A stretch of 64,000 nucleotides of DNA from Nansenia antarctica (lineage: Eukaryota > Chordata > Actinopteri > Argentiniformes > Microstomatidae). The notes below the pieces were generated by a model. That model saw only the letters and a program-made list of their open reading frames with translations. It did not search any database and had not been told where the DNA came from. Shown in pieces: positions 45,210-55,934 of the stretch. Positions within the stretch are counted from its first letter, which is position 1. Each line of letters begins with the position of its first letter. The DNA is taken from the NCBI GenBank assembly GCA_963989245.1, contig OZ022346.1, positions 56,678,809 to 56,742,808 of the forward strand, written 5' to 3'. The position numbers and the translations under genes were made by a program.

Positions 45210-45650
45210 AGAATCAGCTTGTCAGTAAAACGATGGAATGGATCAATCTATTGAGCATTGTGATCTTAAATACGTTGTGTCATCTCAGGATAGATTAGGT
45301 GCGCAGCATACACGATTTGACAACTTTCAACACGGGTCGGAAACAAGTTACAGAATTTTAAAGATCAATGTTATAGAGAATAATAAAACTTATATGAAGA
45401 ACATACATCTCATATTGTCCTGGCTGAAAACTAACAGTGAGAGAAGTTTTTCCAGCCAGGCCCAGTATATCAGCTCCGGCAAGGCACTCCAAGGTCGGTG
45501 CCCCTAGGAGTCAGATAAGCTTAGCAAAACATGACAGTCACCAGTTCTGATCCTGTACTGACACATAGAGTATATTAGGAAGAAATACACCTAACATTTT
45601 AACCATCCTTACACTTATAAGAAAATCAGCCATAAATCATGCGGGAGAAA
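45210..45650 (-). mobile_element. Endogenous retrovirus LTR (3' side)
   Basis: TGTAGAATCAGCTTGTC at 45210 and the next 135 bp match the LTR at 54386 closely. Beyond position 45345 the two diverge, so the U3 parts differ. In - strand orientation this is the downstream LTR; its TG start to the right is not sharply defined. Confidence 0.55.
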
Positions 45651-46089
45651 AGTCCCCCCTCGGTTCCTCCGCTAGTCAGGGTCCGGTTGATTGAGTACCG
45701 ACCCCCTCCCTGGAACTCTAACGGTCATTCATGGTCAAGGATGTAGAAACACAGGTGGTGTTCAAATCTCTACAGAGACCTCCCTGTCTCGTTATCGCCA
45801 AATGCACCGGCTAGTTTCTCACCTCCTTGACCATCAGTTCGACCCCTACATTACGACTAATTTAAACAAAACCTTACTGTTCTGTTCCCTTAATTGACCC
45901 TCCTCGAGAGTAGAATAGATCTCTCCTGCTAGATGATAGTTACTCCAATAACACTACCAAATGCTTTCTGCTTCTGAGTAGATTAGACGTGTTTCTCCCT
46001 CGCTCCTCTCATACCACTGCTTTCCTGCTTTTTTCTTGCTTCTTTTTTATAGTTTTAACATTTTTTTTAATATAGCTGTTATTCCTACC

Positions 46090-47691
46090 ATGCCTGCTAT
46101 CTGTCAAAGTTGTGTGGATCTTTCAAAGAGAGTAGACTTATTGGAATATACTCTCCAGGGGCGACTCTCCGCACTCGAGAATCGCTACGCTAATGGTTCT
46201 CCACCCACGCAAGCCATTGAAGAGGATTTAAATCAAAATTCACACTTCCCAAAGCTAACGAGGCAGGTGACAGCTGCAAAATTCACTGGACAGATGAATT
46301 ATCCCCCGAAACTACTGAAAAGCAGCCAACTGAAGTCCTCGTTAGCACCGCTAGCATCATTAGCAACAGGTAGGCCCGAGCCATGGGCTTGCATGACTAA
46401 ACAGAGCCGAGATAGGAGTCTGAGACACCGGCCCGCGGGGCAGCGAGCTGGCATGACTCCCAAGGCCCGAGATAAGAACATCAGAGTCACGCCAAGATTT
46501 CCCAGGCCTGGGAATCACGTGACTCCCCGGCCCCCCCCGGTGACTCCCCGGCCCGCAGACACGAGCTCAAGGTCACCCCCTCCTTCTTCTACTTCTCTGT
46601 GTGACATGCAGCGGATGAAACAGACTTCACCTCCAAAAGATACTTTGTTGATTGGAGACTCGGCGATCAGAAACGTAAGAGGTAAAAAATTACATATCCA
46701 CTGTCTTCCTAACCTAACGGTCTCAGAAATAACAAAAGATTTGGAAGAAACACTGTCTAAAAACCCAGACACAAAGCGTCTTGTATTACATGTGGGACAA
46801 ACCGATTCACGTAAAATGGGCTCAGTAGACTTGAGACGTGATTTCATGGAACTTTTCAATAGACTTGACAAGCTTAAGATTGAGACATTCATCTGTGGAC
46901 CGCTACCCACTGTTGACAGAGGTAACCTGGAATTCAGCCGGCTCCTAAGCCTTAATACGTGGCTCTCTGCTGCGTGCCAACTTAAAAGGCTGAAATTCAT
47001 TGACCACTGGAACATATTCTGGAGGCAGAGAGACCTATTCAAAAGAGATGGCCTCCACTTAAACAGATCGGGAGAATACCATTTGATGAACAACATACTC
47101 TTCAACCTCATAAACTCTGCTCCCCCTTCCCTCGCTCTTGAACCAACTGAAAGGCCTACAGTGCAGGATTCTTCAGACTCAGCACAGGCAGCTGAACTGC
47201 TCACAGTGGATAAACTCTCCCCACAGTCCTGCGACTCATCACAGCCTACAGTAAAGGGCCCTCCAAACTCATCACAGCTGGCTGAACCCCCACTAAGGCG
47301 ACGGTCCAGCCCCTTTTCTCTCCCCCCACCCTCCCTCCCTGCCCCCGACCCCCCAAACCACTCTGCCCCCGACCCCCCAAACCACTCTACCCCCAACTCC
47401 CAGAGACACTCATCCACTGAGTCCACTGAGCTCTCCTTCCTCCAACTCACGCCGTTCCTGCCTTTCTCAGCTAGGTTAGAGAAAATGGTGAAGACAGGAG
47501 TAGAGCTCACCCCGAAAGCTGCTCCATCTCAGGCAACTCTCCATTCTACAACACCTGGCCCCACACTCCCTGTGACGCCAGCCTCATCAACAATGCCAGC
47601 CTCATCAACAATACCCATCGCCCTACCCCGCCACAGGATGCTATCTACAACACCCATCCCCATCCCCCGGATGACACCCAGAATCAGTTGA
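46090..47691 (+). CDS. L2 LINE ORF1 protein with SGNH esterase-like domain
   Basis: ORF1 proteins bind the LINE RNA and help it reach the target. I prefer ATG at 46090 (TACCATGCC) over the one at 46036, whose extra residues are only hydrophobic. Residues 1-35 hold CQSCVDL and a short leucine-rich helix. Residues from about 180 show LLIGDSAIRN (block with the catalytic serine), then LVLHVGQTDS, and RDGLHLN near 320 (catalytic histidine), as in the SGNH hydrolase domains of CR1/L2 ORF1. The C-terminal 180 residues are P/S/T-rich with duplicated DPPNHS. About 533 residues, ending in TGA with ORF2 following in the same frame. Confidence 0.85.
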   Translation: MPAICQSCVDLSKRVDLLEYTLQGRLSALENRYANGSPPTQAIEEDLNQNSHFPKLTRQVTAAKFTGQMNYPPKLLKSSQLKSSLAPLASLATGRPEPWACMTKQSRDRSLRHRPAGQRAGMTPKARDKNIRVTPRFPRPGNHVTPRPPPVTPRPADTSSRSPPPSSTSLCDMQRMKQTSPPKDTLLIGDSAIRNVRGKKLHIHCLPNLTVSEITKDLEETLSKNPDTKRLVLHVGQTDSRKMGSVDLRRDFMELFNRLDKLKIETFICGPLPTVDRGNLEFSRLLSLNTWLSAACQLKRLKFIDHWNIFWRQRDLFKRDGLHLNRSGEYHLMNNILFNLINSAPPSLALEPTERPTVQDSSDSAQAAELLTVDKLSPQSCDSSQPTVKGPPNSSQLAEPPLRRRSSPFSLPPPSLPAPDPPNHSAPDPPNHSTPNSQRHSSTESTELSFLQLTPFLPFSARLEKMVKTGVELTPKAAPSQATLHSTTPGPTLPVTPASSTMPASSTIPIALPRHRMLSTTPIPIPRMTPRIS

Positions 47692-50600
47692 TGCTCTAAC
47701 AGTCCCTGCTTCCATAGAGTTGATACCATTGACATTCCTGATATAAAGCTGGGACTCTCAACTCTTGCTATCCCTGTTCATATCAGTAACAGAACAGTTA
47801 ATTGCAAGTCTGAATGCTTTATACACCCCTCAAATTTAATTTCTGTACCCTGCCACACACAGCCCACACAGAGACCAAACACAAAACCACTCAAGCTAGC
47901 ACTTTTCAATGCCAGATCCTTAGCTAATAAGTCTCTCTTAATCAACGACTTGATTAGCTCCTATGAACTAGATTTCTTATTTATCACTGAGACCTGGTTA
48001 GATAAAGATAACAAGACACCAATTCTTATTGAGTCAGCACCCCCCAATTTTAGAACCTTAGATGTCGTTAGATCCCACAAAAAAGGTGGTGGAATCGCCT
48101 CTTTCTTCCGAGACAGTTTTAACTGCAAACAGAAATCCTTCGGGGAATTTTTATCATTTGAATATCTTTCAGTTGTTTTTAAATGTTCCACTCGAATTAT
48201 TTTTATAATTTTATACAGACCACCCCAATACTCTACTAGCTTCTTTAATGAACTTACAGAGCTTCTCTCCATCATTACTACTGAATTTAATGGTCTGATC
48301 ATTGCTGGTGATTTCAATATTCATGTAGATAACTCAGAGGACAACAAAGCCAAAGAACTCTCTGTTCTGTTAGATGTTTTTGAACTTCAACAACATGTGA
48401 ACCTCCCTACTCATAATCGAGGTCACACTCTGGACCTCATCATCACCAAAGGCCTAGATATTTCAAATGTTGTTGTAACTGACATTGCCCTGTCTGACCA
48501 CTGTTGCATATTCTTTGACGTATCTATCTTTCCTGTTATTCAAACTATGTCTAAAACTATTTCCAAACGATATATCAATGAAATGACCAGTGCACTGTTC
48601 ACACAGGCCTTTTCCCTAGCCCCCCCACCCCAAACTTCTATTCCAACCTCAGTAAATGACCGTCTACACGATTTCAACTTAAAAATCACAAAAACCATTG
48701 ATGATATTGCACCCATTAGATCCAAATGCATCTCTGGTAAGCAAAAAGCTCCCTGGAGAACTGCCCCATCCGTAAAGACCCAAAAAAGAGAATGTCGTAA
48801 AGCAGAGCGCAGATGGAGAAAAACAAACCTTCAAGTCCACTATGATATCTATAAAGAGAATCTTCAGAACTATAACTTAGAAATAAGAAGTGCCAGGCAA
48901 TCATTTTTCTCTAAGATCATAAACAATAACATAAATAATGCCCGCATCCTTTTCAGAACTGTTGACAGACTAACAAATCCCCCAACACCCATTGCTCAGG
49001 AATTTCACTCAACTAGTAAATGCAATGAGCTTGCATCCTTTTTTAACAATAAAATAGAAACCATTAGACAAGGCATTAGGTCTTCTGTGTCAGGCATGAA
49101 AAACATGTCCCCATTAACAACCCCAAATAGGGCGGACATAACAACCATGTCACAATTTAACACCATTGATTACAAGACCCTAGATAAAATCATGTCACGT
49201 CTTAAACCATCCACCTGTGCCCTTGATGTCCTGCCAACAAGCTTTTTAAAAAACATATTTAGCTGCATGGCAGGCGAACTAATACAAATAATTAACACCT
49301 CCCTTTCATCAGGAATCTTCCCTGAAGCCCTGAAAACTGCAGTTATTAAGCCTCTACTAAAAAAGAACGGCCTAGACCCCTTTGTACTAAACAACTACAG
49401 ACCCATATCAAACCTTCCCTGTACAGGAAAAATTATTGAAATGGTTGCCCACGAACAACTTAGCAATTATTTGACCCTAAATGATCTCTTTGATGACTTT
49501 CAATCAGGCTTTCGCCCCCTACATAGCACTGAAACGGCCCTTATTAAGGTCCTTAATGACATTCGCGTAAACACAGACTCCGGAAAAATCTCAGTTTTGG
49601 TACTACTAGATCTTAGTGCTGCCTTTGACACTGTAGACCATGACATTCTAATAGATAGACTAAAAACCTGGGTAGGACTTTCGGGCACTGCCCTAAACTG
49701 GTTTAGATCCTACCTACAGGACAGAAGCTACTATGTCTCCATTGGCAACTTTGTATCTGACCAAATTAAAATGACATGTGGGGTTCCCCAAGGGTCAATC
49801 CTTGGCCCCCTTCTATTCAATCTCTACATGCTTCCATTGGGACACATCATAAAAAAGAACAAAATTGCCTACCACAACTATGCGGATGACACTCAAATCT
49901 ACATAGCCCTCTCACCGAACGACTATAGTCCCATTGACAATCTCTGTAATTGCATTGAGCAAATAAACGCCTGGATGACACAAAACTTCCTCCAACTAAA
50001 CAAGGACAAAACAGAGATAATTGTATTCGGTGCACCTGACAAAAGATCGAAAGTCAGTGCAAAACTTGATTCTCTCTCTCTTCACAGTAAAAAACAGGTC
50101 AGAAATCTTGGTGTAATTCTAGACTCCGATCTAAACTTCAACAGCCACATAAACTCAATAACTAAATCAGCCTACTATCACCTGAAAAACATAACAAGAA
50201 TGAGAGGTTTCATGTCCAAGCAAGACCTTGAAAAACTCATCCATGCATTTGTTTCGAGTAGACTTGATTATTGTAATGGTCTACTAACAGGCCTATCTAA
50301 AGGAGCTGTTCGTAAATTGCAGCTCATCCAAAACGCCGCTGCTAGGGTCCTAACAAAAACAAAGAAATTTGAACACATTACACCAATCCTGAGATCCCTG
50401 CACTGGCTACCAGTCTCTCAGAGAATTGAATTCAAAATCCTCCTAATTACATACAAATCACAAAATGGTCTTGGACCAAAATACATATCAGATCTCCTCC
50501 CACCCTATATTCCCGCAAGGTCCCTAAGGTCAGCTGAGACAAATCAGCTAATAATTCCAAGAGTAAAAACAAAACACGGTGCAGCAGCTTTCAGTCACGC

Positions 50601-50709
50601 TGCTGCATGCTCCTGGAACAAACTCCCTGAAGAAATCAAACAGGCCCAAACCCTTAAAATATTTAAATCTAAGCTAAAAACCTTCATGTTTTGCACCAGT
50701 TATGATTAA
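47692..50709 (+). CDS. L2 LINE ORF2: AP endonuclease and reverse transcriptase
   Basis: Nicks target DNA and copies the LINE RNA there. The frame is open from the codon after the ORF1 TGA to the stop at 50709, about 1005 codons. Endonuclease: LALFNARSLANKS, FLFITETWLD, AGDFNIHVD and LSDHCC. Reverse transcriptase: NNYRPISNLPCTGKIIE, DLSAAFDTVDH, GVPQGSILGP and YADD near codon 730. The C-terminus has FKILLITYKSQNGLGP and ends FKSKLKTFMF. No catalytic block is missing. There is no ATG before the endonuclease motifs, so initiation is unusual: read-through of UGA, reinitiation, or a non-AUG start. Confidence 0.9.
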   Translation, partial: CSNSPCFHRVDTIDIPDIKLGLSTLAIPVHISNRTVNCKSECFIHPSNLISVPCHTQPTQRPNTKPLKLALFNARSLANKSLLINDLISSYELDFLFITETWLDKDNKTPILIESAPPNFRTLDVVRSHKKGGGIASFFRDSFNCKQKSFGEFLSFEYLSVVFKCSTRIIFIILYRPPQYSTSFFNELTELLSIITTEFNGLIIAGDFNIHVDNSEDNKAKELSVLLDVFELQQHVNLPTHNRGHTLDLIITKGLDISNVVVTDIALSDHCCIFFDVSIFPVIQTMSKTISKRYINEMTSALFTQAFSLAPPPQTSIPTSVNDRLHDFNLKITKTIDDIAPIRSKCISGKQKAPWRTAPSVKTQKRECRKAERRWRKTNLQVHYDIYKENLQNYNLEIRSARQSFFSKIINNNINNARILFRTVDRLTNPPTPIAQEFHSTSKCNELASFFNNKIETIRQGIRSSVSGMKNMSPLTTPNRADITTMSQFNTIDYKTLDKIMSRLKPSTCALDVLPTSFLKNIFSCMAGELIQIINTSLSSGIFPEALKTAVIKPLLKKNGLDPFVLNNYRPISNLPCTGKIIEMVAHEQLSNYLTLNDLFDDFQSGFRPLHSTETALIKVLNDIRVNTDSGKISVLVLLDLSAAFDTVDHDILIDRLKTWVGLSGTALNWFRSYLQDRSYYVSIGNFVSDQIKMTCGVPQGSILGPLLFNLYMLPLGHIIKKNKIAYHNYADDTQIYIALSPNDYSPIDNLCNCIEQINAWMTQNFLQLNKDKTEIIVFGAPDKRSKVSAKLDSLSLHSKKQVRNLGVILDSDLNFNSHINSITKSAYYHLKNITRMRGFMSKQDLEKLIHAFVSSRLDYCNGLLTGLSKGAVRKLQLIQNAAARVLTKTKKFEHITPILRSLHWLPVSQRIEFKILLITYKSQNGLGPKYISDLLPPYIPARSLRSAETNQLIIPRVKTKHGAAAFSHAAACSWNKLPEEIKQAQTLKIFKSKLKTFMFCTSYD

Positions 50710-50831
50710 ACACAAACACTTCTATCAATGTCTTTTTTCCATTAACTATTGTCTTTTTAAATGTTTTATCTATTTACTTCTTATATTTGCTTTTATTCAT
50801 TGTAATTTTTATTTTCTTATGCTCCTCTTGT
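50702..50831. repeat. L2 3' UTR segment, first copy
   Basis: About 130 bp from ATGATTAAACACAAACACTT to TTATGCTCCTCTTG. The second copy is at 51358-51487, with three small differences. The minisatellite lies exactly between them. Confidence 0.95.
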
Positions 50832-51357
50832 GGAGGGATGGAGGGATATGGAGGGATATGGAGTGGTGTAGAGGGATGTAGAGGGATGTAGAGGGATGTA
50901 GAGGGATGTAGAGGGATGTGGAGGGATGTGAAGGGATGTGGAGGGATGTAGAGGGATGTAGAGATATGTAGAGGGATGTGGAGGGATGTAGAGGATTGTA
51001 GAGGAATGTGGAGGGATGTAGATGGGTGTAGAGGGATGTAGAGGGATGTAGAGGAATGTGGAGGGATGTGGAGGGATGTAGAGGGTTGTAGAGGGATGTG
51101 GAGGGATGTGGAGGGATGTAGAGGGTTGTAGAGGGATGTAGAGGGTTGTGGAGGGATGTAGAGGGATGTAGAGGGATGTGGAGGGATGTAGAGGGATGTA
51201 GAGGGATGTAGAAGGATGTGGAGGGATGTAGAGGGATGTAGAGGGTTGTAGAGGGATGTGGAGGGATGTGGAGGGATGTAGAGGGTTGTAGAGGGATGTG
51301 GGGGGATGTAGAGGGATGTGGAGGGATGTAGAGGGATGTAGAAGGATGTGGAGGGAT
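50832..51357. repeat. GAGGGATGTA decamer minisatellite
   Basis: About 52 copies of GAGGGATGTR with GAGGGTTGTA and GAGGAATGTG variants. Long frames read on the - strand through it are artefacts. Confidence 0.95.
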
Positions 51358-51487
51358 ATGATTAAACACAAACACTTCTATCAATGTCTTTTTCCCATTA
51401 ACTATTGTCTTTTTAAATGTTTTATCTATTTACTTCTTATATTTGCTTTTATTCATTGTAATTGTTATTTTCTTATGCTCCTCTTGC
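51358..51487. repeat. L2 3' UTR segment, second copy
   Basis: Repeats 50702-50831, then continues into the genuine L2 3' end (CTGTATTTTTATATAATGCA and so on). Confidence 0.95.
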
Positions 51488-51905
51488 TGTATTTTTATAT
51501 AATGCATGTAAAGCACTTTGAATTGCCCCTGTTGTATGAAATGTGCTATACAAATAAACTTGCCTTGCCTTGCCTTGCCTTACCAAAACAAGTAATTTGT
51601 TTTTAGAAAAGTATTTTTCAACAGCCTGATTAGTAGACATTGGTCAAAGGCCACAGCCTACCCTGTCTAATCTTTAATGCATACACTTTTACTGTAAAAA
51701 AAAAAAAAAAAGGGATTAGCAATCTCATAACCATATTGTTTACATCCTATTAACCTACACCACATTCCCATTCACCAGAGTCACCTAGGGAAGAAAGGTT
51801 AATCAATTTGCATTTTATTTTTATTTTCCACAGTCCAATATTCCCAATGTTCGATATTCAATCTTTAATCTTTCGAAGAGAGGTGGATCTCCCCCTTCCT
51901 CCTGT

Positions 51906-52030
51906 AGCCTCGTCTCGGCTCTCCCTGTAGACTCGTCTCGGCTCTCCCTGTAGACTCGTCTCAGCTCTCCCTGTAGACTCGTCTCGGCTCTACCTGTAGA
52001 CTCGTCTCGGCTCTCCCCGATCAAGTCCTC
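51906..52030. repeat. 23-bp tandem repeat
   Basis: Five copies of CTCGTCTCGGCTCTCCCTGT then AGA. Confidence 0.95.
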
Positions 52031-52039
52031 TGCTGGGCC

Positions 52040-52650
52040 GTGTGAGAACAGGAGGCCTGGTTGTTCTCCCCCCCCCCCTGGTTTCATCGGTCGCACTCTT
52101 CCAGCTCCAATCAGATTGTTGTCTGGAACACAGGACACAAACCAACCAAGCAGTATCTTCGAAAATTCAAACACCACTGTATTCTTTCTCAAAACATGTT
52201 TTTGTTCAATACTGCTATTTTTCTAACTTTCAGGCTAAACACTTATAACCTCCCCCCTGGTTTCAACACTCATATCTTTCCCTGCAGACACACCTGTAGG
52301 TATGGTACAGTGGGGGACATATTGAGACATCAGCTGTGATTTCCCAAAATGTCATCTTCACCCCGAATAGGCCCCCACACTCTAAACAGTGTAGATCTGT
52401 AGTTCGAAGGCTCTGCACCAGTGACCCATGCCATTATTGTCCCTCCTTTGGAGTGTTGAAACCCAATACTTTACAATTTCCCCAGAAGCAATTGTCAGAT
52501 TGAGATACTGAGATGCAACGATCAAATTTGTAAGACAATGCCATCAAAAGTTCAACTTTTTAGTTCCATTTAACTTCAATTACACCAGATGCACATTTTA
52601 GTCACACTCGATTATTCCTGCAGGACCTGTGTGTGTGTGTCCTTGCAAGA
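52040..52650. other. Unassigned, within the retrovirus remnant
   Basis: Lies on the 3' side of the gag remnant when read on the - strand, where pol would be expected, but I recognise no pol motif. Probably deleted and decayed. Confidence 0.35.
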
Positions 52651-52654
52651 TACA

Positions 52655-54368
52655 GCCCAATCTCCCTGGCCCAATGGCCTGCATTGCCACAATAGTGACA
52701 CACATCAGTCATTCTCTCTCACCCCTCTGCCCTGACGCAATCTATAGCTTGTGTGCTCAGATGTCTGTGTTTTCTGTTTGTTTTTGTTTTTCAAAACCAA
52801 TGGGACCACTTGTCAATTTGGCTCCCATATCCATTAAGATGACATATCTTATTAAAGTGACACAGATCATACTCTTACTGACACACGACAGAGGGGTCTC
52901 CTACAAAGATTGTTGGCCTGTGTCATAGTTCTTTCGTCTACAGACTTCCAGCCAGTGTTCTAACAGGTCCCATTCTGGGACATAACGGTACGCCACACTC
53001 CCTCCTCGGCCTTGTGGGCCAGATGAGGAGACGGCGCTCTCCCCCTCCTCTTCAGACTCATTGTAAACACACCACAAGTGACATTCTAAGACTAGACTAG
53101 CCCGTGTCGAGAGGCAAGCGAGGAAGAGGGACAGTGAACTGTGTGTGTGTGTGTGTCGAGTCTGTGTGTTGAATCTGGCCAAGGTTATCAGACACAGAGT
53201 CCTTTTTTCCTCTGAGAATAACTCAACTCTTAAACTTGGTTGGGTCACTGAATCAATGTATGACACACAACGTCTATATCAACTTCCCCAAATCTCCCTT
53301 ATTATTCTTAATCACCAATTGTATTGACAAAGGAAGCACCAATTACCCACAAGCTTGTTTTTTTCTTGTTATGTAGACTGTTTGTTCTACAAGATCCCAA
53401 TATCACAGTAAGACAGTAGCCTATCCTGTCCGCTTTATTCCCAATTGTATGGACACAGAAAACTCCCCACAAGCTTGTTATGATTAGTTTTCAGATTTCG
53501 CCCATACTAGACAAAGCCACCACCTGTATTATGCATTTGTCGTCAGGGAGACTGTATCATATCTCCTGTTTCGATAGACCACTGGACTTACTATAGGCTT
53601 GTCAATAGACAAACTATAGATTTACCAGCAGACAACTAGACGTTATCAATAGACAACTATAGACTTCAGCTCTAGACCACTATAGACTTTATTGAGACAA
53701 CTATAGACTTTATTGATAGACTACTATAGACTTTATCAATAGACTACTATATACTTTATTGATAGACTACTATAGACTTTATCAATAGACTACTATAGAC
53801 TTTATTGATAGACTACTATAGACTTTATCAATAGACTACTATAGACTTTATTGATAGACTACTATAGACTTTATTGAGACAACTATAGACTTTATCAATA
53901 GACTACTATAGACTTTATTGAGACAACTATAGACTTTATCAATAGACTGCTATAGACTTTATCAATAGACTACTCTCGAGACCCACAGCGTATTACAGTT
54001 AACCCACACAGCGAATTACAGTTAACCCACACACTACCCAGCTATCCTGTTGTATCTCAAATCTCAATTCTTGACAATACATATAGGATTAGCCATGAAC
54101 CAAAGAAACATAAAGTCTGTTACTGTTCTCAATTTACGTGTTGAATATTCTATATCAGAGGTTCTGAGCGACTTTTTCTGAGCGACTTTTTAGAACTCAC
54201 TTTTTAGTTGATCTTTGCTGTAAACCCGGACTGGAGCCACCTGTCACCACGGAGTTCCTCTCCTCTGTCAGGAAGGGAGTGGAGGGGTGCACGTCTTTGT
54301 TTTTGCTGTCCGCCGGCTCACTGTTACCACGATGTACCAGTTCGAAAGTTCAGTCGCTAAATCCGGGT
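52655..54368 (-). pseudogene. Retroviral gag region, decayed
   Basis: On the - strand, 52665-52705 encodes CHYCGNAGHWARE, a nucleocapsid zinc knuckle (CX2CX4H) whose last cysteine is replaced. 52901-53266 is open and may be a gag part (LECHLWCVYNESEEEGES), but I cannot align it. A 5' leader follows the primer site. Stops and a tandem repeat (53575-53975) interrupt the rest. No protease, polymerase or envelope is seen. Confidence 0.5.
53575..53980. repeat. Tandem repeat TAGACTACTATAGACTTTAT
   Basis: About 14 copies of a unit of 24-29 bp in two alternating forms, ending ATTGA or CAATA. Confidence 0.95.
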
Positions 54369-54383
54369 CACGGCACCAATTGT
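54366..54383 (-). promoter_or_regulatory. Retroviral primer-binding site, tRNA-His type
   Basis: On the - strand the 18 bases TGGTGCCGTGACCCGGAT follow the LTR end by two to three bases. They match the complement of the tRNA-His 3' end at 17 of 18 positions. Confidence 0.75.
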
Positions 54384-54385
54384 AG

Positions 54386-54792
54386 AATCAGCTTGTCGGT
54401 AAAACGATGGAATGGATCAATCTATTGAGGATTGTGATCTTAAATGCGTTGTCATCTCAGGATAGATTAGGTGCGCAGCATACACGATTTGACAAGAAAA
54501 TAGAACGTTCAACACGGGTCGGAATCTCTGTACTTGATTTATTAAGACAGTCAGCGAATGGTCCATCAGCACAGTATCTCAGCATTCGGCATTCAACGAC
54601 CATTCCACGACATTCAACGACATCATTATGACATACAGACAGGCTTAAATACTCTCTCGACCACCCTCTATCTGTGCCCTGGCGCCTAACCCCCAAGGTC
54701 TTTAAGATAACAACCTCTCGAGTCTGCATATTTTTCAGGAATTTTTCCTGGCTACATAGTGTACAGGTTTTTACTTTTGCCTGCTCGCGGCT
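54386..54792 (-). mobile_element. Endogenous retrovirus LTR (5' side)
   Basis: Its 3' end on the - strand is GCTGATTCTACA, next to the primer-binding site. AATAAA (CTTAATAAATC) lies about 160 bp inside, a plausible polyadenylation signal. The TG start is probably near 54780-54792, where a LINE tail obscures it. Confidence 0.65.
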
Positions 54793-54799
54793 CTGTCAG

Positions 54800-54910
54800 T
54801 ATTGATTGATTGATTGACTGATTGACTGAACATTTTCATTGTGTAAAGCGCATTGAGTTGCATCTTGTAAGAAATGCGCTATACAAATAAAATTTGATTT
54901 GATTTGATAT
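54800..54910 (+). repeat. LINE or SINE 3' tail
   Basis: GTGTAAAGCGCATTGAGTTG, then AAATGCGCTATACAAATAAA, then (TTTGA)n. It has a (TTGA)n stretch at the left. Confidence 0.7.
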
Positions 54911-54959
54911 TGTGGCGTTATTGCTACCCCTGAAGAGCAGGCTGACCTGGAGGAACAGA

Positions 54960-55021
54960 ATGTGTGTGTCTTAAGTGTGTGGGTATGTGTTATGTGTGTG
55001 TCTGAGTGACATGAGAATAGA

Positions 55022-55053
<32 letters not shown>

Positions 55054-55075
55054 TGTGTATGTCTGAGTGACATAA
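54960..55075. repeat. (TG)n microsatellite with a duplicated flank
   Basis: TG runs separated by two copies of GTGTCTGAGTGACAT-like words. Confidence 0.85.
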
Positions 55076-55930
55076 GCATATATGTTTCTAGAAAACCCCA
55101 TAAGATCTAACATAATGAATAAAGGAGACAGTTACAGTATGTAGGTGGTAATCGACATCTTTCCTAGCAGGTGGACCTGGTTCAATGTCCTTAGAAACAA
55201 AACATTACAGATTTAGCTAATCTCAACTCTAAATCAACTGCACTGTTAAAACACTAGTATTGTAAGACCTCACCTGTGTCCTGTACGTGTCTCTGCTGCC
55301 CTTTGACCAAAAGAGGTCTTTATGTCCGTTTTCCTTTTTCTCACTGGCATATTTGTGTTACAGCTCACCTATTACAAGTGAGACGATTGACAATATCAAA
55401 AACATGCTTGCACACACACATATAACTTACTCACACACAAGTTAGTGTTACTGGCCCCAATTTGGTACAATTATTACAGAAATGATTGAGAATAGAGAAA
55501 TGGTTACATTAAACTAGCAGTTGTTGTACCCTTTAACATTGGCTAACTAGCTTGTTGGGGTTAGCTTCACAATCGCGGGTGACGTTAGGTCGGGTTTTTC
55601 CCTAAATAACATTTTATTAGAACATGTTTGTACTGACACAACATGACATGAACTTGTTCATTAATATATTACATTTGAACCAACAGTATTATGGCGTTTA
55701 TACAGTTTGTTTAACCCACCTGAATGAATGAGAATCGTGGACAAGGTTTTAACGTTAACGTTACTCATGGCTTGTTTATTGAGGAACCGATGTCCCGCTC
55801 CAGTGTTGCCAGATTGGGCTACTTTTGGTCACTCTGGACGGGTGGATTCGGCAGCTTTTAGACTGGTTGGACTGTAAATTGTCAATCTCGTCTGGCAACC
55901 CTGCGCTCCACTACAGCGCCTGGCTGGGGG
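55076..55930. other. No recognisable gene
   Basis: Unique sequence with no exon-like frame or terminal repeats that I can support. Confidence 0.35.
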
Positions 55931-55934
55931 GGTG

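Larger units (their letters stand above)
45660..51590 (+). mobile_element. L2-type LINE, nearly full length
   Basis: 5' UTR, ORF1 with an esterase-like domain (46090-47691), ORF2 with endonuclease and reverse transcriptase (47692-50709), and a 3' end with TGTAAAGCACTTTGAATTGC and repeated TTGCC. The 3' UTR is duplicated around a minisatellite. The exact 5' end is not clear. It lies between the two ends of an endogenous retrovirus. Confidence 0.85.

Noticed and set aside
46515..47510. A 331-codon frame on the - strand
   Set aside because: Antisense of L2 ORF1, whose own frame has recognisable motifs.
50809..51384. Two long P/S/T-rich frames on the - strand
   Set aside because: Reverse readings of the GAGGGATGTA minisatellite; the unit length of 10 keeps frames open in turn.
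52901..53266. Separate host gene on the - strand
   Set aside because: The position between a retroviral primer site and a zinc-knuckle remnant makes a gag part more likely. No host family is recognised.
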